A stretch of 64,000 bases of DNA from Epiperipatus broadwayi (GCA_028023455.1 JAQFVV010013062.1:220827-284826), one strand, 5' to 3'. Counted from the stretch's first letter, positions 13,919-26,288 are shown. Made by a program: numbers and translations. The notes: generated by a model not told the origin, from the letters alone.

Positions 13919-14098
13919 TTGTAATTATAAATTTTATTAAACGCACATTATTATATTAAGTAATATTTACTAAGGCTGTAACCTTTAGGAATAAGGTCCC
14001 TACCTTCGAATTTTTCAGATGCTTATTCCTAAAGGTTACAGCCTTAGTAAATATTACTTAATATAATAATGTGCGTTTAATAAAATTTATAATTACAA
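13919..14098. repeat. Perfect long palindrome, 77-nt arms, 26-nt spacer
   Basis: The left arm (13919-13995) and right arm (14022-14098) are exact reverse complements by base-by-base reading. The spacer is 13996-14021. The arms include AAACGCACATTATTATATT and AAGGCTGTAACCTTTAGG. The spacer itself is present in the solo copy at 13616-13675. Zero mismatches imply recent origin or continuing gene conversion. It could be a fold-back transposon or a template-switch (snap-back) replication product. Confidence 0.92.
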
Positions 14099-14865
14099 AT
14101 TACTATTAACAATTTTATGTTACCATCAAAATGATTTGTATTTTTCATTGTCAATAAAAGGATATTGCCATATTGCTTTCTGTGAAACACATATAGGAAC
14201 TGTTAAAATATAGGCAAACCATATAATATTTTTATTTCATCACATATTTTTATTTCATCTTAGCTGGAAATTCTAAATATTTTGGAAGAAAGTCTCAACC
14301 CATTGCTCACATAATGTTTGTTATAAAATGCTTTTATTTTCAATATGGTAATATTCCAATTGTAATGAAGTTCTTAATTATTTATTGAGTCTTTGTGAGC
14401 AATTTTTAAAAAGTGAGATTATATTTTTTACTGCTGATATTTCTCAGAAAATTCTCCTTAGTATTGATTTAATATTTATTCAGTGTTCCTACATGTTGCC
14501 TACACGATTTTGAACTTAATTAATAAATTTATTTAAACATTTAAGTTTATCATTTGCTGAATTTACACCCAAAAAAAATTTAAAAAGTTTTTAGATTTTA
14601 GTTATGCATAAAATAACCAACATTATAACTGAATTAATTATTATTTTTGAGCTGACACATGACTTTCCGTTATATGTATGTAAAAGTCCAAGAAAATACT
14701 GAAGAATTTTTTTTTAAATATGACTATTATTTATTTATTTAAAGTATATTCTTTATTAATAACACAAATTTTATATACACTTTTTACAAATAAACCACAT
14801 GGTTTAACTATAAGATATATATAATAATTATTTCACTCTACTTTAAAAACACTACCCTATGCAAA
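14099..14865. other. AT-rich DNA 3' of the dead LINE
   Basis: No gene. The part nearest 14.75-14.87 kb may be 3' UTR of the minus-strand LINE, but no terminal repeat or poly-A boundary can be fixed. Confidence 0.4.
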
Positions 14866-16326
14866 TGCATAGAATATCACTATATATCCAGGTTTTCTAT
14901 AAACATTTTGATTTAGATTATCAATCCCACACTTCACATAGTATCGGCATACATCCACACCATATTTGACCATAATTTTCTTCGGTATTGTTATAGCATT
15001 AAATACTCTAGCCCTTGTAACTTCATAAAGTTTTAATGACGAGAAATTGTTTATCCTTGTGGCTATCTTTTCTTTAATTAATTTATTTAAATATTCTGTT
15101 AATTGAGGTCTTTGAGTTATATAATGGTATTCCTAGAAAATCTGTTGGTGTGGCAAGGAATTCACAGGGCATTTTTTTCCCTGTGGCCAATTGCCATGCT
15201 GCAGATTTTGCCAGTTGAACAGAAGATCCATCAATAAAGGCAACAACTCCTACCTTCACACCAAGATGCGGTAAATATATACCTGTAACCTTACCTTCTA
15301 TATCTTTTACTAGAGGATCTATATATATTGCAAAAAGCCCATGGGGAATCCCTTTGTTTGGTATAAAGAAATCAGATTGTCTCATATAATTTTTAATTGA
15401 AATCCTGTTATTACTAATGTAGTTTTTAATTGCGTTTATCAACATACCATGTTCAGGTATTAATTCCGATAAATTATTTATCAAATAGGACCAATTCACC
15501 AAATCAAAGGCTGATCTAAAGTCAATCTTCACAGCATAATACTGAGTCAATCCCAGCTCTTTGGCATATTTCACAGCTTCTTGAATTTTCATTGCTACAT
15601 TGATAGCGTGTCTACCCTTGACTGCATGATGTGACTTCGAAATCTTAGAAAAAACCAAAGAATGAAGTCTCTTCAATAGTATCCTTGCTAGTATCTTTGA
15701 GTCTATGTCTTCTATTGATATATGTCTTAACTCTTCTAATGTTGGTGTCTATTTTACTTTAGCCTTTTTAATACTAAACAAAACCCTATCATTAATGTAT
15801 GGCCATTTTATCTTTTGACAGCACATTTGATTGAAAAACTTCCACATTGGCTCTATTAGAGCATAATCTATTAGTTTATAAATATTAGCTGGAATTGAAT
15901 CATTAGCATTAGTAATTATTTTTTTAATCTTAATATTTCTTCTCTTATTTCTTGCCTCGTGATGTAATCTTTTGTAGCTTCCAACACTTCACTTTTATAA
16001 TCCTGCATAGACCATTTGACTTCGCCAAATTTTCTTTTTATATTATTATAGATATATTCATCAACTTTTATCCCTGACACAATATCATCATCATTATTTT
16101 TAATGGAATCTATTCCTTTTGTGTGTTGTATATAAACTTTACCATAATTAATCATTGGTCTAGATAAATCACATATATGGCATTTTGTTAAGAGTAATGT
16201 AGTATCTGTTTGGAGATTATAGAATTCATTCATCTTTTGATTAGCAATCCTTTCACTTTTAATCTTTTTAAGCATTTGTCCGAGAATTAAATCTTCTCTT
16301 AATATAACTAACATATGACTTTTCAT
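14866..16326 (-). pseudogene. Dead L1/Tx1-like LINE reverse transcriptase
   Basis: Reading the minus strand: 16326-15916 is an open 136-codon piece of the region before RT, ending near a frameshift. Then comes NDSIPANIYKLID (the usual GPDGIP block, eroded), an in-frame TAG near 15749, and 15676-15083, an open 197-codon piece. That piece carries RT motif A (DFRSAFDLVNW), motif B (KGIPHG followed directly by LFAIYIDPLV, so several residues appear deleted) and motif C as FIDG instead of xxDD. After another frameshift, 15120-14868 encodes a thumb-like segment (KIATRINNFSSLKLYEV..RVFNAI). Loss of the second catalytic aspartate and at least three breaks mean it is inactive. The clade is a guess. 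Confidence 0.8.
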
Positions 16327-18300
16327 TTATTTTTTGTTTTTTAACTCGCTATATTTTCAATCATATTTGCAAATAACATATTTCAGAAATATCATTACCT
16401 TTTGTGTCCTATTTTTTATATTCATGATTCCCACAGTTTTTATATTAGTTAATATATCTTTTGTCTAAAGATCTTTTCTAGTTTTTTGATCCAGATTAGA
16501 CTTCCAGGCAGACTTCCTTGCCTTTACTCAGTATCTTGATGATGTTTCAATTCAGTTTGAACTTTCCAGTATGAACCTGCAACAAATCTCTTTATTGCAT
16601 TTATTATCAATGGATTATCCAGGGAAGAGAAAATTGGTGACAATTTCTGTATCTTCTTCCTATATGGTTATAATCTCATATTTTCATCCTATTCTTTAAT
16701 AATATTTATATGTCTGTTTCGGGGTGTTTTTTTTCTATTAATGCTTATTTTCCATTTATTATTTACCAATCTGATTTTATCATTTTATAAGTAGGATCAC
16801 AGGGTGAATACAGTAAGAGTAGCAATATGAAGCTTTGAATAACTTTCTTGCAATCAGTTTGTTTCACTATATTCTGTTATACTTATTTTCTGCTGGTTTA
16901 TATAGATTTGTTTTAAAGAATAATAAGATGGTCTGATACACTAATCTTTCTATAAATATGTAATAGCTTAACAACTCAGTCAAAGCTTTTGCTACAGTCA
17001 AAAGAATTTACTTTTTTCTGATATTCAGTCTTTTTTTAAAGTAATGCTGCTGCTATTTATCATTCTTTTCTGAAATCTTACAGTTTATTTTCAATGAAAG
17101 TTCTCAACATATGTTGAATATTGTTTTACTTATATATGAAGTAAAGAAGAAGGCTTGATATTTTTTATACTCTATTCAAAATTTTTTTCTTTGATAAAAA
17201 TATGAAAGTTGATTTCTTTTAGTTTTAGATTATGAGATTGTTCTCTCTACTAATTGGAATGCATAGGGAAGCAGGTTTATAGAATTTTCTTCAGTTTTTT
17301 TTCAAACTTCTTGTGCAATGTTATCAATTTCTATTATGGCCCTTTCTTTTGGTAATTATTATTGAAGTCTGTTTTAAAGTTGGGCTACTTAGTGTTTTTG
17401 AAGCATAGTTTTTCTCTATATTTTTTCATTAAGGATTTATCTTTATGGTTTTAATTGTTAAACACATTCATGATAGAATTTATTTTCATTTTACAAATCT
17501 TCAAAATGGTCTATTTTATTTATTCCAATTTGTTTCTATTTTAATTGCCATTGTAAAAATATTATAACAATATCTGTAATTTATCTTTTTCTTTTCTGAT
17601 TAGTTTTTTTTTTTTTAATGTTTGATTCAGTTCCCTCATTAGATTACAATCATTTTTTATTCTAATTTCTTTTTCTTTAATTAGTATTTTTCTATGAATG
17701 TTATTGTTTTCAATTTTTTCTTTTTATTCATTTTATTTGTGGGTAAATGTTATACAGCATTTTATCAAACAAATCAATTTCTCACATTATTTCTAAAATG
17801 AAAACTATACTCAAGATTATATACAAGATTCTGAATGAATTATGATATATTTACACATTTGAATATTCAAAATGTATTGCTTAATTCAGAAGTCACTGAA
17901 TTACACGTTTTCTGCTTTGAACCCCATAACTTCTACTGACCGTTTACTATGTAACTTTATAATTCCAGTTACTGTTCATTAGAATTATGTCTTCTCTGCA
18001 AGTTTTGTTGATTTCTACTTGAAACTTATTATAAAACATTGAAGTTCCTGCTATCCACCAAATTGAATTAATATTAGTCAATCATTTATTAATAATATTT
18101 GCAATATACTTTTTGATTCTGAAATGCACATAAGTTAATATTATCTGATGTAAATGTTTCCAGTTTAATTTATTTTATCTAACTAATTTTTATGATATTA
18201 TTGTATAAGCAATCAATTTCTATCTTTGTTGCATCAACCCATTCTTAAACTACAATAGCATATTTCATATTCTAATGATGATTTTTTCAACTTCAGATTA
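16327..18300 (-). mobile_element. Probable upstream remnant of the same LINE
   Basis: The minus strand gives short LINE-like peptides between stops, for example RFVAGSYWKVQTELKHHQ near 16.6 kb and FYNKFQVEINKTCRED near 18.0 kb. They lie at the position expected for the endonuclease-RT linker or ORF1. No endonuclease motif survives that I can point to. The whole assignment rests on position and weak coding character. Confidence 0.35.
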
Positions 18301-21300
18301 TTCTTTATGGTGACATCAATAACTTCTTACTAATCTGATTTTAATAAAATGATACTCTATAGTCAGAAAAATCAGAAACATGTATAGGATCTTTCACAAT
18401 ATTATTACTTTATTTTTTCTATTTGTTTATCATTATTATCAACCTAATATACTTTATCCTGTTGTTTCTAGTGGTTTTTAAAAAGCAAAGAAGATTAACA
18501 AATAAAAAAAAATCAGTTATATGCTTTCTGCTTTCACAAAATATACAATAAATATTTATAAAGATAACTAGATAATTAAAATCACTAATTATTGTTAGGT
18601 TCAAAACCTATAGGTATTTGAAAATTTCAAAATATGAGTTTTATTCTATATTAGGAATAAAACTAGCTGGAAAATATGGACATGCAAAACAAAGTTCTTT
18701 ACTCAAGGAAAGCAATACACAGAATCTGATCTCTTTGTTCTATATTCATCTTACATAAGTCACTCTGAAGAAGAATGGTATAAGTGAATTTCTGCTGTTA
18801 AATGAAGAGACTTACCAGAATCTTGATAGATTTTAATTTCTACATACTGTCTTATCAACAAAATATAAAATGTGAATTAAAAATTTTGTTTTATTTCTTA
18901 AGATTTTATTTATTATAGTTTTATACCCATAAGCTCCATCTTAAAAAGTATGTAAATATGAAATTTCATAATAATTGTTCAGCATTGCTAGCCAGCTATT
19001 GACACAGTTTTCTTTACCATTTCAATTTTAAATTGTGAGTTTTAGTTGCCCACATCATTAAAATGTGACCTCTATTTTATGGCATCTTTTCAAAATTAGT
19101 GAAGATTGTACCATATTACCATTAGAAAAGATTATAATGGCAGAATATTATAATTCTGGAAAATATGTAAATGCTGGAAAGATGACCTCTGAGTTCTGCA
19201 ATATAATCCAGTTGAACTGCCATCTGGTTTTTAAAAATTCAAATCAACTTTTTACATAAAGAAAAATGACCATTTCTTTCTATATGCTCAAGATTTTATA
19301 TTGGAGATTGCAACCAATGGAATGAATGTTATATTTTAATTTACAGAGCAAAATATTTCTTCACTTTAATAGTCTGCAAATAATTTTTTTATTGGCAGGA
19401 TTGACTAGTGCTGGGAAATCATTGGACTGATTAGTCAAAAAATCCTGGAATTATACAAAAGATTTCAGCCACATTGCCAAGACATATTTTACATATTAAA
19501 ATTACAATTTAATAAATAGTGCATCTTAATGATATAAATGTCTTATTAAAGTTTATGATGCAGTTTTAAATATTGAATTTCTAGAATAAACTGTGCTCAA
19601 GAAATGTCAAGTACTGACATATGATGATGACAATCAAGTATTATTATTTGTTATTGGTGCTTTATTGAATAATGACTCCATCTGTCTTGAAATTTAAAAT
19701 AAAAAAAATACTTTTAATGTATGAATCCAATTTATATAACATCATAAAAAATATATAAGCAGCATAAATATTAAAATTAATAAAAATAATCTTGAAGTGT
19801 AATTTTTAATATTAGAATGGTATTTCAATTATTAGTTTTACATATTGGCGATATTTTTTTTCCATTATAGAAGTCAAAATGTATGAATAAAGTAGTGTCA
19901 CTACTGTTATGCCAGACCTCCATGGATTTATTTTCTTCTGATAGAAAGTACTGATTTTAATTAGATTAGTTAAATGTAAATTGCAAAAATCATGAGATGA
20001 TTAGTATTATAAGTTGCCAAAATTTTATCCAAGTGACTTAGACTCAAAACGTAGGCTAGTATCCATCAACAAACTCTGTGTTGGATATAGTGTCTTACCA
20101 ATACAAATTGATGACTATTGTTCAGCAGATAAATTACTACAATGGATTTTTTTTGTTTTATAAATTATACTAAAATAAAAGTATCCATGGGCTCACTATA
20201 AGTAAATATATAAAACGTTCCCACAATTTAGTGATCTTCACCTGACTAATCTAGATTTATTTAAAATCAGAAGCCCAATTATTGCACCACTGCTGCATGG
20301 ATTGCTGTCCAAAATAAGTGACTTCAATTTGAAACAGCATTCTTAAAAATCTATTTATAGATTGAATAAAATTTAAGTAGTCCATATTTTAGCCCCAGGT
20401 TGTGGACATAATCAGCAGATGTAATAAACACTGTGCCATAAGGTTTTTCTAAATTATACTCATTCATCCTTATATCATCGTTTTTTTTTATGACATTGTT
20501 TAATTGTTAATTTTATAATGCAAATTTTTCTAAACCAGAATTTAAAATGACTAAGCTTACTTTTTTTAAAAAAATGTCATTCAATACTATGTTTTCCAAA
20601 GGAATACAGAATTTATAGAGAACACAAAATTTTGACATAATTTTAGAAAGTGACAACTTATTTTTACTTGTCTGGTTATATGATCTAATAGACATAACTA
20701 GTCCATTGTATAATAAATGTTGAGATGTATTTGTCATCTATGTCTGGACTTTAATGAAAATATGCTTATTTTGACATGAAAAGGCACTTTAATAAATTCA
20801 TTTTAAATGTATTGTTTTACAATTTTTTGGACAAATTTTGTTTTTTAAATTAAATGTTTTTGTGTGTATATATATATACAAGCATAAAAGAATAATTCCT
20901 GGCATATAAAATGCAGACATTAATTTTGCTAAAATCTATTTCAGGGAAGGAATTATTTTAAGAAACAAGTTAAAATTCTAATACGACTGTGCAAATATAT
21001 TAGTTATAAATATTGAAATGAATTTAATATATTTTACATACATCTCTCAAAGAAATATTACAGGTACTGTGGAACTATGGTAATGTATTGTTCATCACTC
21101 TTTATGTGTTATTTATTTGTTACATTATCATGGTCTCATGGTAGTGGTTTATGTGTTCATTTGTCATTTTCATGATCAGTCATTACCTTGGAATTTTTTT
21201 TCTGACCACTAAAATGGGCTTACGATTTTTTTAAAGTAATTTTACCTACAAATAACTCAGCTATCCATCTAATTTTAATTGGTAAATGGCTATCAAACTA

Positions 21301-21654
21301 TTATTATCTGGAAGATAAAAACCCCAAATTACTCTGTTAGTTATCTGGAAAAAACTCGACTGATTAGAAGAATATGATTGCAATGCAATATTGTCTTCAT
21401 GATGGCTGGCACAGATGTCCTATTTCTATGGATGATGAAGCTACGATTAAGTTGACAGGAATCTACCATAAAGCCCAAAATAAACAAACAAAAAGTTTTC
21501 TTACTTTATGAATTTATTTTATACACATTTTTTTTAAAAGGTAATATATATTAGCTTTTAAAAAATGTGTACTAAGTTTTAGTTCAAAAATTTATTGTTT
21601 TGCTTATAAATTTTTAAAGAGCTTGTGTTATATGTTTGGGTCTAATTCAACAAC
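18301..21654. other. AT-rich intergenic DNA
   Basis: I see no gene and no named repeat. Short ORFs at 18419-18604, 19065-19259 and 20513-20737 show no domain and look random. Confidence 0.5.
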
Positions 21655-22185
21655 CCATAATTGAGGAAGAAAAGATCTGAATAAATTTATCATATATCAT
21701 CATTAATTTCAATTGTAATCAAACTGAAAATCTTTCAGTATTTGTAAATAAAAGCAATTTATGTCTTGCGTTGTTAGCCGAGAGGTATCGCAGCCGCCAT
21801 GCAAACAAGTAGTTGGTTGCAGACGGGTGTGGGTTCGCGTCCCGGCAGATGCTATGACATATGGAAAAAAAAAAAAAAAAGCAATTTATAAGACCTGAAT
21901 GTATATTATAAAACTTGTTTATTTCAAATTCAAAAGGGAAAACCTTGAATTAAATAATAGTTTGAACTAGATTTAAAAAAAAATTACAACCACCACTTTT
22001 AGTAATTATTTTGGAATTGACTTGAAAGTCTTTCAACATTTGTAAATAAAACAATCTATAAATGGGAGGGGGGGGGGGATTGAATATGTAGAATAAAATT
22101 TACATCATGTAATCATCATAAACTTCTATTGTTATCAAATTAAACGTTTTTCAATGTGTGCAAATGAAAACTTTATCTTCTTGGT
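21655..22185. repeat. Degenerate tandem repeat, three units, split by a SINE
   Basis: Segments near 21680-21762, 21985-22060 and 22090-22175 share the order AATTGTAATCAAACTG..AATCTTTCA..TTTGTAAATAAAA with many differences. Once the SINE-1 insertion and its duplicated target are removed, spacing is about 120-165 bp. A G-run lies at about 22064-22078. Confidence 0.55.
21763..21876 (+). mobile_element. tRNA-derived SINE (SINE-1) with target-site duplication
   Basis: It begins GTCTTGCGTTG, has a box A-like TTAGCCGAGAGGTATCGC, a box B-like GGGTTCGCGTCCCGG, a trailer ATGCTATGACATATGG and a poly-A tail. The 13-bp AAAAGCAATTTAT occurs at 21750-21762 and again at 21877-21889, a textbook LINE-mediated duplication. 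At about 114 bp it is little more than the tRNA-like head and a tail. It pairs with the copy at 2304-2413. It is not a functional tRNA gene: the anticodon arm cannot be folded convincingly and it ends in poly-A. Confidence 0.9.
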
Positions 22186-22887
22186 TTCTAAATTATTAGT
22201 ATTCAAATGATTATGCCATTCTTGCCATTTAAAAAGATGATCTACAGAGTGATGTTTTGAATGTAACTATACAATTCTTTGTTTTATGAATTATTGTTCA
22301 CAAAATTTATGATAAAATTAGTTTTTTTTTTGGCAAATTTAGCTTAAATAGTTCTCAATTTGAGAATATGAATCATTTTAAATATTTAAAGTGGATTTGA
22401 ATGTTCAACTTGAACTCTCACCTTAACGTGATAATGCAGTTACCATTGCTAAGTTAAATGGGTATACCAAAATGGTATGGCTACTTTTAAATAGTTATAT
22501 GCAGTTACTGTTATTTTGTCCTACTTATCGTATGGAATTGAGATATGAAATTCCTATTGGTATATCATAAAGTTATTAATAAAATTATATTTAAGAATGC
22601 TCTGGAAAATTTTTAAAACATGACAAAAAATCAAAGGAACAATCAGTATATTTTTCAGCTTACTGGATAAAATGCTTTACAATCTAATATTAGAAAGACA
22701 AATCATTACTGGATTGTTCATGTAAAACAAACAATAGAAAACTTTCCAAAAAAAAAAAGTATTTCATTGTAAACTTAAAGATGATTTTCATAAAAGAGGA
22801 GAGAGCATATTCATTATATAAATTATCTTCATGATACTATGGAGAAATTCAAATGGATTAGATGTAGGTCATACTTTGTTTCATCTA
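22186..22887. other. AT-rich intergenic DNA
   Basis: No gene or named repeat is visible. Confidence 0.5.
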
Positions 22888-24001
22888 CCATGTTTCCCTG
22901 AAAATAAGACCAGGTCTTATATTAATTTTTGCTCCAAAAGATATCATAGGGCTTATTTTCAGGGGATGTCTTATTTTTTCATGTATTCCAAGTACAAAAA
23001 TGTATATTTATTCAAGTACTTCTTTTATTTACAGAAATCTATAAGATTTTTACCCTGAGAGCCTCCCTCCTCCACACTTTTTTTGTTGTACTCACTGAAA
23101 TAGCTTTTTCTTTTTTTACTCATACTTATCTAGTGATCACAATATTATTTCATTTAGGTTTACCATTAACTCAAGTGTTAATTGAAGACTTGCAAGACAG
23201 GAATGGTAATAAAAGTGATTGCAGTTAAGAATGGTTCATTTACATAAAAGCAGCAAAAAATGTAAGCACAAAAATTCAGAAAATGTTTCTGTATTTCACA
23301 CATGCATATTAAGTATGTTCATTAAAAACATATCGTACATCGAATTACAGCATTTCATATAAGTATGCAGATTGTAAACACTTTCCAAATTATTTGTACT
23401 AGCTCTGCTAGGGTATTCTTTTTAAAAACTTTTCTTTAGAAGAAAGATATACGATTTAAATTAAACTTTTATTATTAAAATATATTCTGTTACTTTAATA
23501 ATCTTTTAGGAGTAAAAATAAATGTTTAACAAATCAAACTATTTTTTTTTATATCTTGAATATATAAAAGCTAAGATGATGAAACTCTAAAACTAAATCA
23601 AGCATTTTAAATGTATGTAATGAGTAAAATATGTACTAAAAATACATAAATGAAAATATGTACCCAAAACTATATAAATGAAATTATAAATTATTCAATA
23701 CTGACTTGTAATAGGTAAACTGTCTCTCTATATAGATAAAATTATGTTTGTCAAAAATGATTGACAGGAAAGTACAAAAGAAGCATATCATTTATATTAC
23801 CATTTATTTAAAGCTTCAATATCAATAATACTGTTTATTTATATTTATTACTTTATAATTCAATACATGCATCCTATGTTTCAATGGAACAGCGATCTTA
23901 ACTAGGGCTTATATTTGGGATAGAGCCTATATTATAAGCATCCTGAAGAAACATGCTAAGGCTTATTTTCTGGTTAGTTCTTATTTTGGGGGGAAATACA
24001 G
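22888..24001. mobile_element. DNA transposon, non-autonomous, TA-flanked TIRs
   Basis: The left end is CCATGTTTCCCTGAAAATAA and the right end, reverse complemented, is CTGTATTTCCCCCCAAAATAA. Each is bordered by TA (22886-22887 and 24002-24003). Subterminal regions on both sides carry repeated AAATAAG/CTTATTTT motifs, including AGGGCTTATTTTCAGGGGATG near 22949-22969. At about 1.1 kb it has no transposase ORF; the 75-codon ORF starting at 22831 is not one. The ends closely resemble, from memory, a DNA-transposon repeat found in several vertebrate genomes. TA flanks suggest the Tc1/mariner superfamily, but I cannot confirm the family. Confidence 0.75.
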
Positions 24002-24126
24002 TATTACTACTAAATTTTGTTTGCCTTAAAGCTTTTTGAAAAATATTTTTTATAAAATACAATATAATTTTTATTGTAGTACTAAAAACATTATATTTTA
24101 GATAAAATATATCACATGATCACTAA

Positions 24127-24275
24127 CCAAAGCTCCTCACTGATGAAGGCCACAAGTCAGAAACTAGTCTGGGGATATTGGATAAGTAGGCACTAGATAG
24201 GGATGTTATGCACAAGCCTTCTGGCATCCATTGTTACTCTGGGTTGCACTGAGTGGCACTACTATATGGAGAATT
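24127..24275 (+). repeat. Unnamed dispersed repeat (R3), copy 1
   Basis: About 130 bp match the reverse complement of 41876-42016. Shared blocks include CTCCTCACTGA.GAA, CAGAAACTA.TCTG.GGATATTGGAT, GGCACTAGAT and ATGCACAAGCCTTCTGGCAT. The CACTGATGAAGGCC..AAAC block resembles the 3' tails of several LINE and Penelope-like elements. The class is not determined. Confidence 0.8.
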
Positions 24276-24746
24276 TTGCATGTTTTGGAATAAAATATAT
24301 TTTCTAAATAAAAAATTTTATTATAAAGAAAATCGCAATTTGACACACCTCAGATAATCTCTGGATTGTCAGTGGAATGGCTTAGTTATCAATCTTTTTT
24401 CTAAAAAAAAAAAGTTATCCACCTGCTGCTCTAATGCCCCCTCCCCTCCTGGCCAATTTTATTTTTTTTTAGTAGGATAATAAAACTTTATATATATATA
24501 TCTAATAATACTATAAAATAGTGAAAATTGTAAAAAATCTTTTTCCTACAATTGTAATACAAGTATTTATTGTCAGTAATGTTTGACTTTTGATGAATGT
24601 TATTTCTAAAGGATTGCCATTCTGTTGACCTTTCAAAGACTTGTTAACTATCCCAAGAACTTAATGAAAGTAGGATAAATTATCTTCAAAGCAAGAGAAT
24701 AAAAAATTGAGTAATTAAAGCACATAGTAAAACTAGGTCTTTTTTC

Positions 24747-24953
24747 TGTGATAATATGTTGGACTATTTCCATCATCTATAGTAAATGTTGAATGTATAG
24801 AAAATTTTAAATTTTATTTAAACTTCAAATACAAACACTTTGTTAATAATAACAACACACAAATAGACAACCCAGGTTAGTGTAAATAAAGTTTAAAATT
24901 TCCTATACATTCAACATTTACTGATAGATGATGGAAATAGTCAACATATCACA
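24747..24953. mobile_element. Fold-back MITE family FB-A, copy 1
   Basis: The left end TGTGATAATATGTTGG and following ACTATTTCCATCATCTAT are mirrored at the right end (ATAGATGATGGAAATAGT, then CAACATATCACA). The arms continue through TGTTGAATGTATAG.AAATTTTAAA. They are about 70-90 nt around a short centre. Related copies lie at 43345-43566 and 58607-58897. No ORF. Confidence 0.85.
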
Positions 24954-25244
24954 TCTAATATAGCATCATCACAAATTTCAGGCAAATGACTTTTTTCGTT
25001 TGTATAATTTGTATGAATGTTTTATATAAAAGTTATTCCTTTTCCTATTTCCCTATACTTTGTCATCAACCATTTGAAATCTGCTTATGTTAAAGTAAAG
25101 CAATAATATGTTTTCTCTATCTACATGTAGTTTTCAAACAAAATATTAAAAAAAAAAATATGTTTAATACATATTATTTGGTGATATATAAAATTAAGAA
25201 TTTTTTTTTAATTTTTTTCATCATTTTAATACTTTATTTATTTT

Positions 25245-25257
25245 AAGTTATTAATAT
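25245..25257. repeat. Target-site duplication, left, of the RTE LINE
   Basis: AAGTTATTAATAT, identical to 28558-28570. It sits directly outside the 3' (GAT)n tail of the minus-strand element. Confidence 0.92.
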
Positions 25258-25271
25258 CATCATCATCATTA

Positions 25272-26288
25272 TCAACCATTATCAATCCACTGCAGGATGA
25301 AGGTCTCTCCAAGTTTAATCCATCTTCTCCGATCTTTAGCTTCTCTTCTCCACATCACCCCTGCACACTTTCTTATTTCATCCATCCATCTCACATGTGG
25401 TCTCTTTCTGGGTCTTTTATAATCTCTTGGAATCCAGTTTAAAATTTCAATTGTCCATCTATTATCATCTCTTCTAACAATATGTCCAGCCCAACTCCAC
25501 TTCAATCTTTTAATTTTTTCAATGAGGTCAGTAACACCTGTTTGTTCTCTTACCCATACATTGCGTTTATGATCTTTTCTTGTTATTCCCAACATACATC
25601 TCTCCATACTTCTTTGAGTGGTCTGAAGTCTCTGAATTGCTCTTCTATTAAGTGTCCAAGTCTCAGATCCATAAGTAAGAACTGGTAAAACACATTTGTT
25701 AAAAACCTTCCTTTTCAAACACATAGGCATATTTCCTTTTAGTATCAAGTTATTTCTACCAAAAGCACTCCAACCAAGTTTAATTCTATGATTAATTTCC
25801 TCCATTATGTTTCCATCTGTATTAATAATCTGACCAAGGTATTTGTAACTATTAACTTCTTCTAATTCATCATAATCAATCTTTATTTTCATATTTTGAG
25901 CAAATCGATTAAACATTACTTTAGTCTTTTTAACATTTATCTTTAGTCCTACTTTCCTACTTTCATCTGATAATTCCTGCAACATTTCCTGCAGATCTGA
26001 AGCATTATTTGCAAAAACAACTACATCATCTGCGAAATCTAAATGACTTAAATAATCACCATTTACTTTCACTCCTTTAGTTTCCCATTTTAATCCACAA
26101 AATACTTCATGCAGCACTGCTGTAAAAAGTTTTGGAGATATGGAGTCACCTTGTCTTACACCTTTCTCAATGTTGATTATTCCAGTGTCATTATGTAATC
26201 TAATTGTTGCTGTTGCATTTTTATAAATATTTTTTAAAATATGACAATATCCTGGATCTATACCTTGATGATCTAATGCTTTAATCAC
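25272..26288 (-). CDS. RTE ORF, part 3: RT palm, thumb and C-terminal tail
   Basis: A 338-codon open piece. RT motif B is GVRQGDSISPKLFTAVLHEVF at about residues 43-63 (listed as GVRQGDSISP plus KLFTAVL), motif C is LDFADD at about 83-88 with both catalytic aspartates, followed by the YLGQIINTDG block at about 149-158. The tail has LTYGSETWTLN and WAGHIVRRDD..RW, typical of RTE proteins. It starts 4 nt inside the end of the preceding piece, in another frame. A one-base loss in a T/C-rich run near 26290 explains the break, because catalytic domain order is otherwise continuous. The ATG at 26288 is therefore not a real start. Confidence 0.9.
   Translation of the reverse strand: MIKALDHQGIDPGYCHILKNIYKNATATIRLHNDTGIINIEKGVRQGDSISPKLFTAVLHEVFCGLKWETKGVKVNGDYLSHLDFADDVVVFANNASDLQEMLQELSDESRKVGLKINVKKTKVMFNRFAQNMKIKIDYDELEEVNSYKYLGQIINTDGNIMEEINHRIKLGWSAFGRNNLILKGNMPMCLKRKVFNKCVLPVLTYGSETWTLNRRAIQRLQTTQRSMERCMLGITRKDHKRNVWVREQTGVTDLIEKIKRLKWSWAGHIVRRDDNRWTIEILNWIPRDYKRPRKRPHVRWMDEIRKCAGVMWRREAKDRRRWIKLGETFILQWIDNG

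Noticed and set aside
14866-18300. That the dead LINE at 15 kb and the LINE at 60.7 kb are one family
   Set aside because: Only their pre-RT blocks overlap (NDSIPANIYK against GPQGIPKFVFK) and these differ too much to claim a single family.
21763-21876. A functional tRNA gene (box A and box B-like sequences)
   Set aside because: Poly-A tail, flanking 13-bp duplication, a second diverged copy at 2304-2413 and no credible cloverleaf; it is a SINE.
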